Shown here: positions 20,178-29,842 of the stretch, in pieces
Layout of the letters: each line of letters begins with the position of its first letter
Position numbering within the stretch: the first letter of the stretch is position 1
Source: Forficula auricularia
Taxonomy: Eukaryota; Arthropoda; Insecta; Dermaptera; Forficulidae
Reading direction: 5' to 3'
Length of the DNA stretch: 64,000 bases
NCBI GenBank assembly: GCA_024734495.1
Contig: JALMQS010000089.1
Coordinates: forward strand, 6,894,420 to 6,958,419
The notes under the pieces: generated by a model
The model's input: only the letters and a program-made list of their open reading frames with translations
The model's database searches: none
Told to the model about the DNA's origin: nothing
Position numbers and translations under genes: made by a program

Positions 20178-21833
20178 ATGTCTAGATTTTTGACAAATAT
20201 TCAAGTGAACCAAGAAGAAACCCCGAAAGCAGTTCTTGATAAAATATTCAGCGAAATCTTGAGCTTGGAAAAGATAGTGTCTAATTCTTACAAACCCCAA
20301 TTAAAAATCAAAGAAATTACAAGTAAGCTTGTACTTTATTTAGAAAGGCTAAAAAGTCTAACTTCGAGGGGCGAGGTCCTTCCTAGTATAGAAAGGATAC
20401 AAAGTGAAAACAAAAATTCCGAATCTATCGAACATCCACCCAGTAATATGTGTGAAGACTGTAAAAAAATGAACAGTAGATTAATAAGAAGGAACCTACT
20501 GAAGCAAGATGAAAGTTTTGAGGGATTCCAAAATTCTACTGAACAGGATTGGGAAGATGGGGTATTTCCTAAAGCCCAGATTGATTCTGGGAATGTATGG
20601 GATGCCCCACCTGAATATCAGATCATGCTTCCATGTAGTAGCAGTTTCAATATTAACAGTAGAGTTGTGAAGACAGCGATTAACAAATTCGGTGGACGAC
20701 AAGGACTTCTGGATCAAAAGAAAGGTGTAGGGCAATGCGCCAGAATGATATACTCCCTGGGCTTTCCTGATGAGCAAGGGAATTTTGACTATAAAAATAG
20801 GTCTATTTACTATCCAATAATATCAGATGAAAATAAGCTAGAAGTAATAGAGGATAGATCTATATTCCAAGCTATTATGGAGGTAAAAACCCTAGTTCTT
20901 AAGGAAGGGAAAACCAAACTTGCTTTCCCCGAACTTGAAGGAATCTGCGGTATCGTCCTGTTAAGAATTGTAGAATATTTATTTTCGGGTACAAACGTGG
21001 AGATAAAATTATTCAAAGGCTATGAACCCCATACAACTACCGGACGTGTCATCAGAAGCAATGAGCCTGGTAAGGGTAGAGTAACCAGACGAAATGAGGA
21101 CCAGTTAAGAAATCAAGCAAACCCGAAAGAGGACGCACTTCTTATCAAAATGAAGGATAAATCATATTCCGACCTCCTTAAAACAGTTAGACAAATGGTG
21201 GACCCGACAAAAATAGGAGTCGAAATCAAGACTATTTCCAAAACTCAAAACGGCGAACTACTTCTTACTGTAGGAAACGGTCCAGAAAAAATAGAAGCCC
21301 TTAAAAAAGAATTTGCAAACAAAATACCAACAATATCCACCTCGATACTTATAAACAAGAAAGTGATCCATATAAAGGATATGGACGGGGCTGTTACGGA
21401 AAAGGAAATTAGAGAGGCCATTACAGATTCTATTTCGGTGAAACCTGACTGCTTTGATATAAGAGCATTGCGACCAGCCTTCAGAAACACACAAAACGTA
21501 ACGGTAATAATGCCAGCAGTAGAAGGTGAAAAACTACTCCAGCTAGGGAAAATCAGGATCGGTTGGACAAGTTGTAGAATCATAGAACGAAAAACAGAAC
21601 TAAAATGCTACAAATGCTGGCAGTATGGACACACAAAAATTCAATGCTCTGGTCCGAACAGAGAGCACCTATGCCTAAAATGCGGAAAGGAAGGACATAA
21701 AGCAGCCATATGCCCAAACAAACCTTTTTGTGTTCACTGCGAACAAGAAGGGCACCAGTCAGGCAATCCAAACTGTTCTAGAAAGATTAGGAAAAATCCC
21801 GAAGTTCCATTAGTCCGAAATGGCACAGATTAA
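20178..21833 (+). CDS. R1-clade ORF1 (Gag-like RNA-binding protein)
   Basis: 551 residues. ORF1 proteins coat element RNA and form the RNP. The C-terminus (about residues 477-533) holds three consecutive zinc knuckles: CYKCWQYGHTKIQC and CLKCGKEGHKAAIC (both CX2CX4HX4C), and a third of CX2CX4HX6C form starting CVHCEQEGH, the pattern of R1/I-group ORF1. The N-terminal part is lysine-rich and hydrophilic with a possible coiled coil (LDKIFSEILSLEKIV). The start is the first ATG after the leader, shared with module B. The stop overlaps the ORF2 start by 14 nt (ATGGCACAGATTAA), implying translational coupling or reinitiation. Intact, unlike modules A and B. Confidence 0.93.
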   Translation: MSRFLTNIQVNQEETPKAVLDKIFSEILSLEKIVSNSYKPQLKIKEITSKLVLYLERLKSLTSRGEVLPSIERIQSENKNSESIEHPPSNMCEDCKKMNSRLIRRNLLKQDESFEGFQNSTEQDWEDGVFPKAQIDSGNVWDAPPEYQIMLPCSSSFNINSRVVKTAINKFGGRQGLLDQKKGVGQCARMIYSLGFPDEQGNFDYKNRSIYYPIISDENKLEVIEDRSIFQAIMEVKTLVLKEGKTKLAFPELEGICGIVLLRIVEYLFSGTNVEIKLFKGYEPHTTTGRVIRSNEPGKGRVTRRNEDQLRNQANPKEDALLIKMKDKSYSDLLKTVRQMVDPTKIGVEIKTISKTQNGELLLTVGNGPEKIEALKKEFANKIPTISTSILINKKVIHIKDMDGAVTEKEIREAITDSISVKPDCFDIRALRPAFRNTQNVTVIMPAVEGEKLLQLGKIRIGWTSCRIIERKTELKCYKCWQYGHTKIQCSGPNREHLCLKCGKEGHKAAICPNKPFCVHCEQEGHQSGNPNCSRKIRKNPEVPLVRNGTD

Positions 21834-24753
21834 AATACTTCAAATCAATACAAATAGGAGTCGACCGGCTCAAGACCTGGCACTGGCCACTGCAAAAGAA
21901 TTAGGAGCTGGAATCGTACTAATTAGCGAACCCAATAAAAACGCTATCAGGGATAGAAAGGACTGGATCTATGACGACAATCTAGATGCTGCCATCAAGA
22001 TCATAGATTCCAGTATAACAACAATTAGTCAGGGAAGCGGTACAGGTTTCTCTTTCCTCTCCACGCCTGAATTTACAATCTATAGCTGTTACTGCTCACC
22101 AAACGATGAGATAGAGGATCTAGACAATACCATGCAAGAAATTGGAATTAAAATTAGAAACAACAAAGAGAAAGCCATAGTTGCTGGAGACTTCAATTCT
22201 AAATCACCTCAGTGGGGCTCAACTATTACAGATAGAAGAGGTGTAACTCTAACTGATTGGATAGCTGCAAATGATCTAGTAGTGGTTAACATAGGAAATA
22301 AGCCAACTTTCCGAAGACGGGAATATACTTCTATTCTCGACGTGACAATATCAACAACGGATATAATGCCACATATTAGCAAGTGGGAGGTTCTTAACCG
22401 GGAATCCTTAAGTGACCACAGTTATATAACTTTTGCCATCACTAAAAACAAACGAGTTCCCAAGCCTAGTAAAGGGCTCATAGGCTGGCAAACAAGAAAG
22501 TTGAATAAACAAAAATTACGATCTTCTATAGTCGAAATTGGTGATAGCCTTGATATCTCGGCAACAGGATTCTCAGGTACACTAGCAAAGCTATGTGATA
22601 AGTCAATGCCTATAAGAAAACCCATAAAAAACTTTAAGCCAATGTACTGGTGGAATGAGGAAATTGCTGAATTGCGCAAAGAGTGTATTAGGTCAAGAAG
22701 ACTCTATACCAGGGGTATAAGAAATAGACCACCAGAAACAAATGACATTCTATGGGAGCAGTATAAAGAGAAAAAAAAGAAGTTGAAATACCGCATTAAA
22801 AGGGCAAAAAGAGAGGCATGGAGAGAGGTGTGTGATGGGGTCGACAGTGATGTATGGGGCGATGGGTACAAAATAGTCATGAAGCAAATGGTTGGTTTTC
22901 CACCGAGAACAAATTTATCAAACGCAGCCTTGGAGAAAATTGTCGCTCACCTTTTCCCGGTACACCCAGCCGTTATTTTTAATTGTGATACCAGTAGTGT
23001 ATTTTCGAGCTTTACAACGGACGAGCTTAGTTCGGCAGTTAAAAAATTGAAAGATCACAAGGCCCCTGGCCCAGGAAAAATCCCCCCTGAAATAATTAAG
23101 GAAGTAGCAAAAGGGATTCCTGAGTACGTTCTCGGAGTATATAATGACCTAGCAAAGAAAGCTGTTTTCCCATCAGAATGGAAGAGTGCAAAACTGGTAC
23201 TATTGAGAAAGGGAGACAAGCCCATTGACAACCCAGCATCTTTTAGGCCGATCTGTCTTCTGGATGTAGAAGGAAAACTATTCGAACATCTCATTCTTTC
23301 AAGGCTCAAAATAGAGTTGGAGCGAACAGGCGGTTTTTCGGATAGACAATATGGCTTTAGGGAAGGTCGTCAGACAGTGGACGCTATCATGGAAGTGGTG
23401 AAAATTGCGCAAGCTGCAACCGCTTACACAGGGCCCCATAAAAGATTTTGTGCAGTGATTACACTAGACGTGAAAAATGCCTTCAATAGTGCATCGTGGC
23501 AATTGATCCTAAACGAAATGAGAAAGAGAGAAATCCATGAAAGCCTCATCAGTTTAATAGCTTCATATTTTTCAGAAAGACAAGTAATAGTGGAAGCGGA
23601 AGTAGAGTCCAAAATTTACAAGGTAAATAGCGGTGTTCCGCAGGGATCAGTACTGGGACCGACGCTGTGGAACATTCTTTACAATGAGCTCTTCTACTTG
23701 GAGCTACCAAAGGAGATAGAATTGGTCGGTTTCGCGGACGATGTAGCTATGGTTGTGGTGGCAGAAAGTGAGAGCCTTCTGATGAGTAAGGCTAACTTAG
23801 GTTTACTGCGTGTTGCAAACTGGATGGAGACGAGACACTTAAAGCTGGCACCTGATAAAACGGAAGCCATACTTCTGACCCCAAAAAGAAAAATCCTACC
23901 CATACAGTTCGACGTGAAGGGAACTCTGATCGTCCCAACTAAGGCCCTAAAGTACTTGGGTGTATGGCTCGATACGAAATTAACTTTTAGTGAGCATGTC
24001 AATAGAATGGTGACAAAGGTAGAGAAAACCGTAACTGCCTTATCGTCACTCATGCCAAATATTGGAGGAGCTAGAGCATCGAAGCGGAGAGTCTTGTCGA
24101 GCGTAGCTCATTCCCAGATACTTTATGCAGCTGCTGTGTGGCACCCAGTATGCAAAAATAAAAAGCTCTTAAGTAAAGTAGCCAGGGTTCAAAGGCAAAT
24201 GTGTATTAGGGTGTGCTGTGCATACAGGACAACATCATATGATGCAATTGGTGTTATCGCGGGAATCCCACCAATAGAACTACTGATTAAAGAAAGAAAA
24301 GAAACCTACTACGGGGACAGTAAAATATTAGCAAGACAACGCTTAGAAGCAAGATGGCAGACCAAATGGAATAATGCAAAATACGGACGTTGGACCAGGC
24401 GCCTCATCCCCGACTTAAGTCCATGGATCAACAGAAAGCATGGGGAAGTCGACTATTTCTTGACCCAAGCTCTCTCTGGGCATGGTGGTTTTAATAAATA
24501 TCTATATGATCGGGAGAGAGCGGATTCTCCTAATTGTTTCTATTGTGGCGAGGAGGATGACGCAGAACACACCCTGTTCGCATGCACGAGGTGGGAGCTG
24601 TTACGAAGGGACTATACGAATTCAACAGGGAAACCTTTTGATGCAGCAAACCTGATGATAGGCCTGCTGGAATCTGAAGCCCACTGGCAAATGACGTATA
24701 CGCTGGTGCGGCTCATTTTAGAAAAAAGAAAAACGAAGTCCGATAAGAGCTAG
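21820..24753 (+). CDS. R1-clade ORF2: APE-type endonuclease and reverse transcriptase
   Basis: 977 residues, normal for the clade. Residues about 1-225 form the apurinic-type endonuclease that nicks the target: QINTNRS, SEPNK, GDFNS with D124, and SDHS with D199-H200. Residues about 420-700 form the reverse transcriptase: RPICLLDVEGKLFE fingers, motif A TLDVKNAFN with D550, SGVPQGSVLGP, FADD at 638-641 and KYLGVWLD. The C-terminus (about 905-924) has the CCHC motif CFYCGEEDDAEHTLFAC followed by RW, typical of R1. All catalytic residues are present and there is no internal stop. Start overlaps the end of ORF1. Lacks an RNase H domain, as expected for R1. Confidence 0.95.
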   Translation: MAQIKILQINTNRSRPAQDLALATAKELGAGIVLISEPNKNAIRDRKDWIYDDNLDAAIKIIDSSITTISQGSGTGFSFLSTPEFTIYSCYCSPNDEIEDLDNTMQEIGIKIRNNKEKAIVAGDFNSKSPQWGSTITDRRGVTLTDWIAANDLVVVNIGNKPTFRRREYTSILDVTISTTDIMPHISKWEVLNRESLSDHSYITFAITKNKRVPKPSKGLIGWQTRKLNKQKLRSSIVEIGDSLDISATGFSGTLAKLCDKSMPIRKPIKNFKPMYWWNEEIAELRKECIRSRRLYTRGIRNRPPETNDILWEQYKEKKKKLKYRIKRAKREAWREVCDGVDSDVWGDGYKIVMKQMVGFPPRTNLSNAALEKIVAHLFPVHPAVIFNCDTSSVFSSFTTDELSSAVKKLKDHKAPGPGKIPPEIIKEVAKGIPEYVLGVYNDLAKKAVFPSEWKSAKLVLLRKGDKPIDNPASFRPICLLDVEGKLFEHLILSRLKIELERTGGFSDRQYGFREGRQTVDAIMEVVKIAQAATAYTGPHKRFCAVITLDVKNAFNSASWQLILNEMRKREIHESLISLIASYFSERQVIVEAEVESKIYKVNSGVPQGSVLGPTLWNILYNELFYLELPKEIELVGFADDVAMVVVAESESLLMSKANLGLLRVANWMETRHLKLAPDKTEAILLTPKRKILPIQFDVKGTLIVPTKALKYLGVWLDTKLTFSEHVNRMVTKVEKTVTALSSLMPNIGGARASKRRVLSSVAHSQILYAAAVWHPVCKNKKLLSKVARVQRQMCIRVCCAYRTTSYDAIGVIAGIPPIELLIKERKETYYGDSKILARQRLEARWQTKWNNAKYGRWTRRLIPDLSPWINRKHGEVDYFLTQALSGHGGFNKYLYDRERADSPNCFYCGEEDDAEHTLFACTRWELLRRDYTNSTGKPFDAANLMIGLLESEAHWQMTYTLVRLILEKRKTKSDKS

Positions 24754-24757
24754 GCAG

Positions 24758-24799
24758 CCATTGTACTGAAGAAATGCGAGAGCGGTTCCAGTACAATGG
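24758..24799 (+). other. 3' UTR hairpin of the R1-clade element
   Basis: CCATTGTACTG and CAGTACAATGG form a perfect 11-bp stem with a 20-nt loop, five bases after the ORF2 stop. 3' UTR structures are what LINE reverse transcriptases recognise; the role here is inferred. Confidence 0.65.
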
Positions 24800-24888
24800 G
24801 CAAGAGAAAAGAGGAGAGTTTTTAGTCGGTAGGAATCCGACACTACTCGGTTCGGATCCCGGGTGTCTATGTAAGATTTTCCCTCCTC

Positions 24889-24892
<4 letters not shown>

Positions 24893-24931
<39 letters not shown>
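24893..24931 (+). repeat. Poly(A) tail of the R1-clade element
   Basis: About 39 A immediately after CCTCCTCTATA, marking the retrotransposed 3' end. An uninterrupted tail suggests recent insertion. Confidence 0.9.
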
Positions 24932-24935
<4 letters not shown>

Positions 24936-26705
24936 CTGAGTCAAAGTAATAATTTTGGAATTTTTCTAAATTCCAATCTAGACATTTTGTCGGTCCTTGT
25001 ATTGATTAATCTGTAGATTAGCAAACGTTCTTTCTTCATTGATTAATCTTTGAGTTTTATCTTGATTATATCAAATAAATATTTATTCAAGAATAATATT
25101 ATTAAGATTCTTATTACAGATTTGAATTATGTAAAATATAATATAAAATAATATGCCGTTCAATTTGTATAATATAGATTTTAGTCCCTTATTAAAAGGA
25201 TCATCTTTTTTTATAAACAATTTTAATTTGACAGAAAAAAATGACAAGATAATTGACTAGTATAATTAATAGATTTAATTTATCTAACAATCTGTATTTT
25301 CAACGAACGTCATTAACTAATTTACGTATATATTTTTCTCATTATTTTGATCTGATAAATTACTTTCCCAAAATATATTTTTTGAATTAAATTAATTGAA
25401 AAGGAAAAAGAGATGTGTAGGCGGAAATAGACTATTAGTGAAGAGATATATCATTCAAAGGGTAGATTTTCAAAAAAAAAGGTCAGATAATTTTAGATTA
25501 GTTGCGTTCGCCTCAGAGAGGCTTTTAATAAATTAAATTTTTAATAAAGATTTTGTCTATTTAATTGCATTAAAAAACTGAGATAAACTCTATGATATTA
25601 TAATTATAAAATATTATTCTATTAAAAATGTAAGAGATAGTTAAGTTAGGAAAGAAAACCCAATATGGAATATCAAATTTAATTAATCAAAAAGCTTTCT
25701 TTAGCAAGGGAAAACTGAATTTGTAAGGGTTTCTATGTATTTGTGAAAGGATAATGTCTGTAGCAAAATCCTAAAGGGATTGGGAAACTTTTTTAGCTAA
25801 TACCCTAAAATATATTTGAATTCGCCGAATTATCCTCTCGTTTCAAAAGGGAAAAAATTAAAGACTATTTATAAATTCGAAATTGCTTAACAAATTAATT
25901 TATAAGGGTCATTCTAGGGATGGAAAAAATACTACTAGGTTACTATCTCGATATCAATATATGGTGCCAATATGGTTTACAACCAGAAGAAGACCATTAT
26001 TTTTTTATATACGATAAAATATAAATACTAAAAAAGTAGAAAAAAATTAATAAAATTTTCATTATAGAATAAAAAAATAATATTTAAAATCTTTTAACTT
26101 CGGATTTTGGACAAATGATGCTGTTTTATTTTTGATACACACAGAGGTTTTTAAGTAGTAAGTAAGATCATTTGGAATATTACTATATTCGGGCGTCAAT
26201 CGATTTCTATGCGATTTTTATTTATTTAATTTTATCAAAGTTTTTTTTTAGAGATTTCTAGAGACACACATATATCTAGCCCTTTTTATCCCAAAGTTTT
26301 CATTTTTATGTGGGATAATTTACCCCAGTTCGCTCTAAGAGCTATTTAACCTCCATTTCTAGAGAAGATAAAGAATTAGAGTGTATAAAAATTACATAAT
26401 TATCAAAACTTCAACGTCCCTATGAGGTCATATTAGAAACTAATCGAATATATGCATTATTCAAATCGCTTAACTCTATTTGAATAGACAATCAACGACA
26501 TATGGGAACGAATTAGATATCTTACATATTTTAGAAGATTAATGCACGGAACTCGCGAATCTGACTCGCACTTATTTCTAAACCTTTTCTATATGTATTT
26601 CAGGAAACCCCAAATGTATTTCAGAAAACCTCAATTGTATTTTAGAAAATGTTAATTGTTTAGTTAGATATTTATATATATAAACATCTAACTAAATTCT
26701 AAAAC
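24932..26705. other. AT-rich intergenic stretch, no gene seen
   Basis: No coding frame, element terminus or long repeat recognised. Very AT-rich with short stop-dense frames. Confidence 0.6.
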
Positions 26706-26824
26706 TCGCTTTCATTTAATGTTAACATATAAACATTCTAAATAAAATTTATTATTGAATATCTGAACAAAATTCATCTGTTTCGATTCCCCAAAGAATC
26801 AGACTGATGGGAATTGTAGTAAAT
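26706..26824 (+). repeat. 119-bp direct repeat, upstream copy
   Basis: TCGCTTTCATTTAATGTTAA through GGGAATTGTAGTAAAT. Repeated almost exactly at 27101-27220 (one extra A, AGACTGATGG versus AGACAGATGG). The two copies flank a tRNA-like unit. Confidence 0.85.
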
Positions 26825-26932
26825 TAACCATTAATTATTAATAAGAACCATTCTATTAGGAAAATAGAAGAAAAGCGCGCTTGAGCCAAAGAGTTGAATA
26901 TATATAAAATTTGATTATAGGATCTAGTCAGG

Positions 26933-27006
26933 GGATCCATCGCCTAAATGGAGAAGGCATCTGCGGGCTTAACGCGGAAGATGTCGGATCAAACCCGGCT
27001 GGGTCC
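26933..27006 (+). tRNA. tRNA-like Pol III unit, Lys (CTT)-like
   Basis: 74 nt fold into a full cloverleaf: acceptor GGATCCA/TGGGTCC (7 bp with one G-T), D arm GCCT/AGGC, anticodon arm CTGCG/CGCGG with loop GGCTTAA, T arm GTCGG/CCGGC. Box A TCGCCTAAATGG and box B GATCAAACC fit Pol III promoters, and a run of seven T follows at 27012-27018. Against a functional tRNA: base 33 of the anticodon loop is G instead of T, and the T loop is ATCAAAC. It could be a diverged tRNA, a pseudogene or a SINE head. The unit is bracketed by the inverted sequences GAGCCAAAGAGTTGAA and TTCAACTCTTGGTTC and by the 119-bp direct repeats. Confidence 0.45.
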
Positions 27007-27100
27007 TGTATCTTTTTTTCAACTCTTGGTTCACTATCAAAACGAGTCTGGTCCCAAGTGCACCAAAATAGGGCAGTGACCGGATAAATGTTTTTAACTT

Positions 27101-27220
27101 TCGCTTTCATTTAATGTTAACATATAAAACATTCTAAATAAAATTTATTATTGAATATCTGAACAAAATTCATCTGTTTCGATTCCCCAAAGAATCAGAC
27201 AGATGGGAATTGTAGTAAAT
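27101..27220 (+). repeat. 119-bp direct repeat, downstream copy
   Basis: Second copy of 26706-26824; after it the sequence runs into an AT and GTAT microsatellite. Confidence 0.85.
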
Positions 27221-27944
27221 ATATATATATATATGTATGTATGTATGTATATTTTCTGAAATACAAGTGAGATTTTCAATATTCAATTGAAAATTCTGAA
27301 ATGCATTGGGATTTTCTGAAATTAACTTGTTTTTATTTGTGGAAAAGGTGTAAAATGTAGGAGTCGAGTAGTATTGCACTTTTTCCATCATTAAAAAAAT
27401 TATTTGATTTAGTACATCTAATCTGCCTCACAACACAAAAAACGCAATTATTATTATAATTTAATTTTACTGGCGTTTAAAGCGAAAAAATCAGTCATAG
27501 TAAATGTTATGTATTCCCGTGAATAGATAACAATTATAAAATTGAGGTCAACGAGTCCAATGGAATCAAACAGCAAATATTCAAATGTCAAAGGATCGCG
27601 ATAATTGATTGGATTCGAAAACCATTTTGCATTTGATAATTTCATTGAGAAAAAAAACAGATTAACGACGGGAAATAACACGACAACCGGAAAGAAATTA
27701 ATATTACAGTAAAAGTTATACGCCACGAATTGCAAGTTATAAGCCAATTCGATATTCGAATTTGATTTTCATTAGACAACAAATTGAAACGGAGATTTCT
27801 ATCTGAACTAATGGGAATCTTGTTTTCCTGGAAATAATCAAAGATAAGATTTAACGGTTTCAAAGTCTTCTGCGTCAAAACAGCGGTTTTAAGATAATGC
27901 TAGAGGCTGAGTTTACGGATGTGTTAGCAATTTTTTAACTAGAC
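27221..27944. other. AT-rich intergenic stretch, no gene seen
   Basis: Minus-strand frames of 73-97 codons overlap here but show no recognisable domain and have AT-driven composition. Not called as genes. Confidence 0.5.
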
Positions 27945-28209
27945 CAGTGTTTCTTAAACTATGGATTGCGTTACTAGATTTTGGTATCGCAGAACATAAA
28001 AGGACAATGAATAAATTTTGAATTGGGGTTAAGGCAGGATTCCCAACAATTTCTGATATTCCCTTAAATATATTGTAGGTACTATTGCCATGTTGTACTA
28101 TATATTTAGGTGAAGTAACGTTCTCAGAATTAATAATTATAAAATTGAAATACCAATCAAATTGAAAAATGCTACATACAATGAAGTATCAAATATTCAA
28201 CCAAGAATT

Positions 28210-28463
28210 CGTCACCTTAGAGTGTAAACCTGCTAAATCCATTTTTTATCATATATGACATATTAATACCGTTCGAAAGAAAAAGAAATGCAGCACCGTC
28301 CAAGTAAAACTGCTTATTAAAATTACGACCGTAAGATCGTTGTAGAAAAAATATGTGTAAAATAGTTTCTTTCCATAACAACAATATTAAATTTTGTTTG
28401 TTTTTTCTCTGCTCTATAAAATTTCATTATTGTTAGTTAGCAGGTTTACACTCTAAGCCGACG
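28210..28463. mobile_element. MITE with CGTCACCTTAGAG termini, copy 2
   Basis: 254 bp, ends CGTCACCTTAGAGTGTAAAC and the complement of CACTCTAAGCCGACG, flanked by AATT on both sides. Interior is inverted relative to the copy at 10398-10645. Nested in the hAT-like element. Confidence 0.82.
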
Positions 28464-28567
28464 AATTGATTTTTTTACTAATAAGAAACAAGCACATTTA
28501 TTTTATTAATATCTATTTAAATTTAATATAATGTAGTTCTAAAAAATTATAAAATTGTTCTAGTTCT

Positions 28568-28785
28568 AGTGGTTCCTAACCTAGGGTATTTACCGCCATG
28601 GGAATAATATATCTACTTGAAGGGGATAAACAGACTAATTAATATTACCATATATTGTCGGTAACGGGTTCAATTTTTCCGCTAGGGCCGGAGCGAGGCG
28701 AGGATGGATTTTTTTTAATAAGGGATAAAGACACATGGCTTGCTTGGTCACAGGGGTAATGAAACTGAAAAGGTTAGGAACCACT
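28568..28785. mobile_element. Short TIR element, AGTGGTTCCTAACCT ends
   Basis: Perfect 15-bp inverted ends AGTGGTTCCTAACCT and AGGTTAGGAACCACT. The terminal form resembles hAT, but I find no convincing 8-bp duplication, so the superfamily is uncertain. Interior includes a GC-rich patch (CCGCTAGGGCCGGAGCGAGG) in AT-rich DNA. Confidence 0.65.
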
Positions 28786-29089
28786 AATCTAATAGATATG
28801 TTAACAACAAAAATTTACTTATGATTTACTAGTAAAAATGTTTGTTTATTTCATTTTCATATAACTATATAATTTGGGGTCGCAAAAAATTTATCATTCA
28901 AAATGGAGTAACAAATGAAAAAGTTTAAGAAGCGTTGAACTAGATCATTAAAACAATAATTTAAAGTTTTTTTTTCTTTTGATCATTTTGGTCTAATAAC
29001 ATAAAAATTCATAATTATCTAACGATAAAAGTGCACGTTTTGATCACTTCATCTAGAATTATTATTAGCTAACTATGGATTGGCTGTGT

Positions 29090-29365
29090 AGAAGAAGGTA
29101 AATGAATTTTAGAAAGTAGAGAATTTGTCTAAAAATTAAGAAAGTAAAGAGGTCTATTTGTTTTAGAGTATAGTTTGATACTAGAATTTGTTCTTTTTCA
29201 AAATTTCTTAAATTCGTCATTAATGATTTTGAAAATTTAAGAGTACCTACATAGTGCTATAAGATCTATAAAAAATCTTCTAATCATAAATAACGTTTTT
29301 TAGAAAAATAGATAAGGCGAGAGGGTTAATAAGAAAAAAATCACTTTTACTAAAACAAAGACAGT
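29090..29365 (+). repeat. Dispersed repeat, partner of 32960-33394
   Basis: Shared blocks include GAATTTGTCT, AATGATTTTGAAAATTTAAG and AAAATCACTTTTAC. The relation is colinear but diverged, with small indels. Non-coding. Confidence 0.6.
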
Positions 29366-29690
29366 ATATTAAAAATATTATCTACTCTTATTAAACGAGC
29401 AAAAATTGTATATTTATTTATATATATATTTGTATCTTGGTTCTATTTTGAAAACGACTCTACCGATTTTGATGAAATTCACGGCTTAGGGGGTTTTGGG
29501 GGTGACGATTCGATCTGCCACTGTCTCATCTTCGAGAAAATTGTTTTTGATGGGTTTTTTTTGTAATCAAATTAATTATTCTCAGGTAGAAAAATGTCAA
29601 TCTTAGGGGTTTCTCTTTTCTTTTGTACCCAGGCAGACGATGGGTTGATAATTCATTGTTGTCAAAGGCCTGGAAGAACTATTGTGATCG
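29366..29690. other. Intergenic stretch, nothing recognised
   Basis: No gene. Contains repeat-like text (ACCGATTTTGATGAAATTCA) of the sort found in degraded insect repeats. Confidence 0.4.
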
Positions 29691-29842
29691 AGGGGTGAAC
29701 CGCGATTGGAATTAGGTGTACACCTTTTTTGGAATTACTTTGGAATTCATTAGATAATCTATTGTTATCTATTGTCTTCTACTTGGAAATGAAAGTGGAA
29801 GTGGAAGTAGGTGTACACGATTTTCGGTCGCGGTTCACCCCT
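29691..29842. mobile_element. MITE with AGGGGTGAACCGCG ends, copy 1
   Basis: 152 bp; left AGGGGTGAACCGCGATTGG, right GGTCGCGGTTCACCCCT, with a second inner inverted pair AGGTGTACAC / GTGTACACGA and a purine block GAAAGTGGAAGTGGAAGT. A second copy lies at 63631-63790. A longer target duplication is not clear; both flanks are CG. Superfamily unknown. Confidence 0.8.

Larger units (their letters stand above)
19810..24931 (+). mobile_element. R1-clade LINE, apparently full length
   Basis: 5' UTR (19810-20177), ORF1 (20178-21833), ORF2 (21820-24753), 3' UTR with a strong hairpin and a poly(A) tail (24893-24931): about 5.1 kb, the complete layout of an R1-clade element. Both ORFs are open without stops or frameshifts, so the copy may be active. 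No 28S rDNA flank is seen, so this is not an rDNA-inserted R1 but a relative elsewhere in the genome. The 5' side abuts X instead of a clean target duplication. Confidence 0.93.
27945..28937. mobile_element. Non-autonomous hAT-like element, 993 bp, with two nested elements
   Basis: Left end CAGTGTTTCTTAAACTATGG, reverse complement of the right end CAACGCTTCTTAAACTTTTT, flanked by the 8-bp duplication AACTAGAC / AACTAGAT. No transposase. Inside are a 254-bp MITE (28210-28463) and a 218-bp TIR element (28568-28785), so three insertion events are stacked. Confidence 0.88.

Noticed and set aside
19810..24931. rDNA-specific R1 insertion
   Set aside because: No 28S rRNA sequence on either side; upstream is X and downstream is AT-rich DNA.
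28568..28785. Firm hAT assignment
   Set aside because: Perfect 15-bp ends but no 8-bp target duplication could be found.
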